Shown here: positions 42,499 through 45,455 of the stretch, piece by piece
Layout of the letters: every line of letters starts with the position of its first letter
How positions within the stretch are numbered: the first letter of the stretch is position 1
From: Macrocybe gigantea
Taxonomy: Eukaryota > Basidiomycota > Agaricomycetes > Agaricales > Callistosporiaceae
Length of the DNA: 45,455 bases
NCBI GenBank assembly: GCA_011319805.1
Contig: SJRY01000152.1
Coordinates: forward strand, 1-45,455
Direction: 5' to 3'
The notes under the pieces: generated by a model
The model's input: the letters and a program-made list of their open reading frames with translations, nothing else
Database searches by the model: none
What the model was told of the DNA's origin: nothing
Position numbers and translations under genes: made by a program

Positions 42499-43879
42499 TC
42501 ATTCCTCTTTGTTCTCCCCTTTCTCTTCAGAGCCTTTCTTGTGCACTCTGAACCAATAAGCCTCATCCTCTCGAGCAGGGACGGCCTCAATTGGACCGGG
42601 AATAGTGTTAGTTGCCTTGGTCAAGTATTTCTCCCTCTCTGCTCGGATCACGTCGAGGTCGTGCGAGACAAGGCCATGGCCGGCCACAGGACCATAGTAC
42701 GAAATACCGGCGAGCGATGCAATGATGCTGGTTCGTCGTGGCACGCAAGATCCATTCAGTAAGTTATATTCTGTCCAAGTCTTGGGTTCAACGAAGCACT
42801 GACCATGACCCGACCAAAAGCGTCAAGTAAAATCGATACTGAGAAAACCACTTTGGTGCTGAACGACGAAAACAAAAAGATATGGATCAGTTAATCGCCA
42901 TCGATAACATTTGGGCGTGAGACTTACCCCATCCAATGGACGTGACCCTGGAGTCAGCGTACCACAACGCGGTAAAGCCAACCCACTGAGCAATGAGTGC
43001 TCCAGTGGGCTGCAGAGCTAGGGTCGGCCAGGCGAACAATACAGGAGCAGCTCCGAGCGCCAGACGCTTGTAACCCTTTTCCCCACCGTAGCCGGCGAAC
43101 TCCATTCCCCAGTGTAGGGCACCTGCATTTTTGATATCGGAGCCAGGAAGATATACGAAAGCGACCGAGAAAAATCCGCATGATCAGGACCAAGGAACCG
43201 ACGAGACAAAAAGGAAGACCCGAGTTCAAACTTACCAAGGAAGGAAAGCATGACGGCACCGTAGGTACCTGAATGTTCAACGCCTGGTCGAGGAAGGTGA
43301 GCGCAATGCCCGGATCTATATCAGTAGCCTGCCCCATCGCGGCCATTCCTGCTGTATGTGCAAGATATATCGTCGTCCCAGATGTCAATAGATAGGGGAG
43401 TCCTCCTTTAACCAGCGGGCTTGGTCAATGACATTTTAATCGGCCAAATGAAAGGGACTACAGACCGACAAGACCGAATGCAACACGGGCTCAGGGACTT
43501 CAGATGCAATCGTTCCAGTATGGAGAACTATGCAACGCGCATCAGAATTCTTCCTAGGCGGAAGACAATAAGATGAGTTGGAAGCCACTTACGAAGGAGG
43601 AACCGGCTTTAGCGGGCACGATGGTGTCATTGGTTGCGCTCGCGCCCGCGATGGCCTTGGCAAGATCCGCCGCGGAGCTTCCGACCTCTTCTTTGATGTT
43701 GGTCGCGGCTTGCTCGAGCGTTTGGCTCCCGGGCCTGTTCGAAACACTGCTTGCGACGGTTCTGGCATGAAGCAGCGTCGAGTTCAGGACCGCGGGGCGA
43801 GCTAAACGCGGAGGCCGGAAAGCGAATGGGGTCGCACGGAGGGCGACGTGCGCAAGAGCGGGCGACAGAGGACATTCAT
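42499..43879 (-). CDS. DUF3429 / TMEM69-like mitochondrial membrane protein
   Basis: Inner-membrane type protein of the DUF3429 (TMEM69) family, function not established. The Arg-rich N-terminus from the ATG at 43879 (MNVLCRPLLRTSPSVRP) is a plausible mitochondrial presequence. Then come ARTVASSVSNRPGSQ and an Ala/Ser-rich helix (exon 1 to 43593), GTIASEVPEPV, GGLPYLLTSGTTIYLAHTAG (exon starting 43405), ALTFLDQALNIQ, YGAVMLSFLG, then HWGMEFAGYGGEKGYKRLAL, FAWPTLALQP, QWVGFTALWYADSRV, PKWFSQYRFYLT and SLAGISYYGPVAGHGLVSHD, with the stop at 42499. At least four membrane helices. Single-base frame changes are needed near 43818, near 43490 (one G short) and near 43265, so the frame is broken as given. 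Confidence 0.8.
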
Positions 43880-44151
43880 CGTCGAGGAGAGCGGTTGTGA
43901 GCGTGGAGCTGTCGTCGGCGTGAGTTCTTAGACCTCTCCTGAAAATGACGTCATAGATGAACTAAAAGGATGGACGGTATATTTAAAAAAAACTACTTGT
44001 ACAGCACTAACGAGCCCAACGAGAGGCCTATTATACCAGGCACCCCCATTTTAAGATATAAGTAATTGAACAAATTCGAATAGCAGCAGGCATAGTGTAG
44101 TCGTCAATGCGTTCTCATTTTTTCTTGTTTTTTTCTATAGTCGTGTCTTCG
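43880..44151. other. Short intergenic stretch
   Basis: Between the DUF3429 start and the sesquiterpene synthase stop, both on the minus strand. It should hold the DUF3429 promoter. A 9-base A run sits near 43985. Confidence 0.4.
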
Positions 44152-45455
44152 TCACTCTTCAAGTGGCAGGAGGCGTATGATTCTATTCTTCTTCACTATC
44201 TGGCCCTCCGTTCCAAAGTATCTGGTCGTTTGGAAGCTCCAGTGAAGCGACCTGCATAAGAAATCATTAGCCCAAGAAGAGCCTCGTAGGCATGACTAGA
44301 GTCCACGTACCCGACAATCCAATCTCGCAATCCCTGGATGTATCGTGTCACCATATCGTCAACTTCAGGTCCCCAGGACGGGACCTCCTTGGTCTTTTGT
44401 ACAAAGTCGTCAATCGTCTTCCTGCACAGCTCGCCGACAAAGTCGACCGCGCTCTGCAAATCGTGACCGTGATCTTTCATCAAGATCACGATCATGTTGT
44501 GGGTGTCGCCCCGTGCTTGCTCGACATTGTACGAGAAGATGTCCTACACACCCCTTGCTGTCAGAAAACAAGAACGTTGCATTCGAGACCGACACTCACG
44601 TTGGACCAGGTCACCAGGTCGTTGGTCAACTGGTTGAGAGCGGAGATTGTGGGATCCTCAACAACGTAGTCCGGCAAGTCAATATCCGCTGCATATCTGG
44701 CACGCAATTTAGAACGCAAACGTATAAAATTAGACGAGACATCACACTGACTCTATTAATGCCCAGCAAGGCTTGCAGCCTGAGAGCAACGTGTCAGGCC
44801 TCTTCAAAGCATTTTCGGCAAGATAGACGCAACATACCAGACGTATCCCTGCGGATATCGATGTAAGTGTTGAGGTCGGGAATCTTCCCTGGTCTCGGAG
44901 CTTGGACTGAATGGCGACGGCGTTGAAGAACATGTGCAGGGTCTCGCAGAAACGGGACTGGCAACCAGGCCCGGCTTCAGGGATGCACCGGCTCCAGAAG
45001 CTGTAATGACAGAACGATGAGTCCCGGCTATTTCGGAAGACGGGTCAGTGAAACGTACTCTCTAGCGAGCTTGCCCGGGTTCGGCTCTCCTGGGACGGGA
45101 TACTTGGTATGCCAAAGTGCGTTCATAACGACGTTAGAGAGTGTGTGCGTCTCCCTGGTCATCATCTTGTCCGAGATGTTATCCTAATCGAAATCTGGAT
45201 CAGCAATTTTTGATACCGACAACGAAGCGGAAGACTCACAGGTGGAACAGATAGTTCATAAAATCGGAAACGACGCGGAGTCGCTCCGGGGTGGTCCAGT
45301 TGTAGCAGAAGGCGGTGAGCTCACCGGCCTGCAGACCCAAAGCGCCTTGCGCTGCTTTGGGTTCAGGTCCGGGCAGCTCGTGTCGAGCCATGAGACAGAC
45401 TGGAATGCGACGTCGTCGCCTTCAGGATGGTACTTGAGCTCAAAGTTACAGTGCC
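44152..45455 (-). CDS. Sesquiterpene synthase (class I terpene cyclase), 5' partial
   Basis: Cyclises farnesyl diphosphate to a sesquiterpene. The gene continues past the right edge, so the N-terminus is missing. Exons: beyond 45455-45240, 45183-45059, 45000-44838, 44779-44752, 44696-44600, 44543-44311 and 44251-44152. First metal site: FHL then DNISDKM, a DNxxD form of the Asp-rich motif. The conserved Arg region is YIDIRRDTSGCK. The second metal site is split by an intron: WSN|DIFSYNVEQARGD, giving NDxxSxxxE. The C-terminal WSFQTTRYFG contains the Arg-Tyr pair that senses diphosphate. Three one-base shortfalls are apparent, in G/C runs at about 45350 (TTTGGGTCTG), near 45240 at the donor, and near 44890 (CAGGGAAG). 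Confidence 0.9.

Overview
The window looks like nuclear DNA of a basidiomycete fungus, most likely an agaricomycete. Most genes are split by many introns of about 45-75 bp, with GT donors often of the form GTGCGT. The gene set is fungal: ATG15 lipase, a TMEM69-like DUF3429 protein, fungal-type G-gamma subunits, a two-metal sesquiterpene synthase and an adenylation/ferric-reductase-like membrane enzyme. No bacterial operons, plasmid genes, CRISPR array, rRNA or tRNA was recognised. I rebuilt exon structures by hand from splice signals, reading phase and conserved protein motifs.

Layout. 0.3-4.8 kb: a mitochondrial-type thioredoxin (+), two tandem heterotrimeric G-protein gamma subunits (-), and a divergent coiled-coil gene (+). 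5-9.4 kb: a weak gene model, ATG15 (+) and, converging on it, guanine deaminase (-). 9.4-13 kb: about 3.7 kb with no gene I can support. 13-18.9 kb: an unknown two-exon gene (+), mRNA capping guanylyltransferase CEG1 (-), SKP1 (-), and mitochondrial ribosomal protein bL27m (+), which leaves from the same 138-bp spacer as SKP1. 19-21.4 kb: a 15-exon glutamine synthetase-like gene. 22.2-26.1 kb: a frame-disrupted unknown gene, two tandem Kre9/Knh1-like small secreted proteins (the second broken) and a frame-disrupted VPS68. 26.4-30.6 kb: monothiol glutaredoxin GRX4, a frame-disrupted unknown gene, a methyltransferase pseudogene and an intronless kinase-like gene. 31.2-33.6 kb: two tandem DUF3074 (START-like) genes with matching exon lengths. 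34.6-45.5 kb: a large gene on the minus strand coding for two consecutive adenylation domains fused to a ferric-reductase-like membrane and FAD/NAD domain, then DUF3429 and a sesquiterpene synthase that runs off the right edge.

The most unusual item is the A-A-reductase gene. Both adenylation modules have the same exon lengths (54, 89, 187, 59, 227, 30, 64, 42 and 173 nt), so a whole intron-containing module was duplicated inside one gene. I see no carrier (T) domain. The sesquiterpene synthase lies about 3.5 kb away, so a small specialised-metabolism neighbourhood is possible but unproven.

Caution: conserved genes show many one- or two-base frame changes, often in short homopolymers (ATG15, VPS68, the A-A-reductase gene, DUF3429, sesquiterpene synthase, two unknown genes). 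Other genes are perfectly intact. Assembly indels are the simplest explanation, so 'broken' calls should be treated as provisional except where nonsense codons and larger deletions add up (the methyltransferase).
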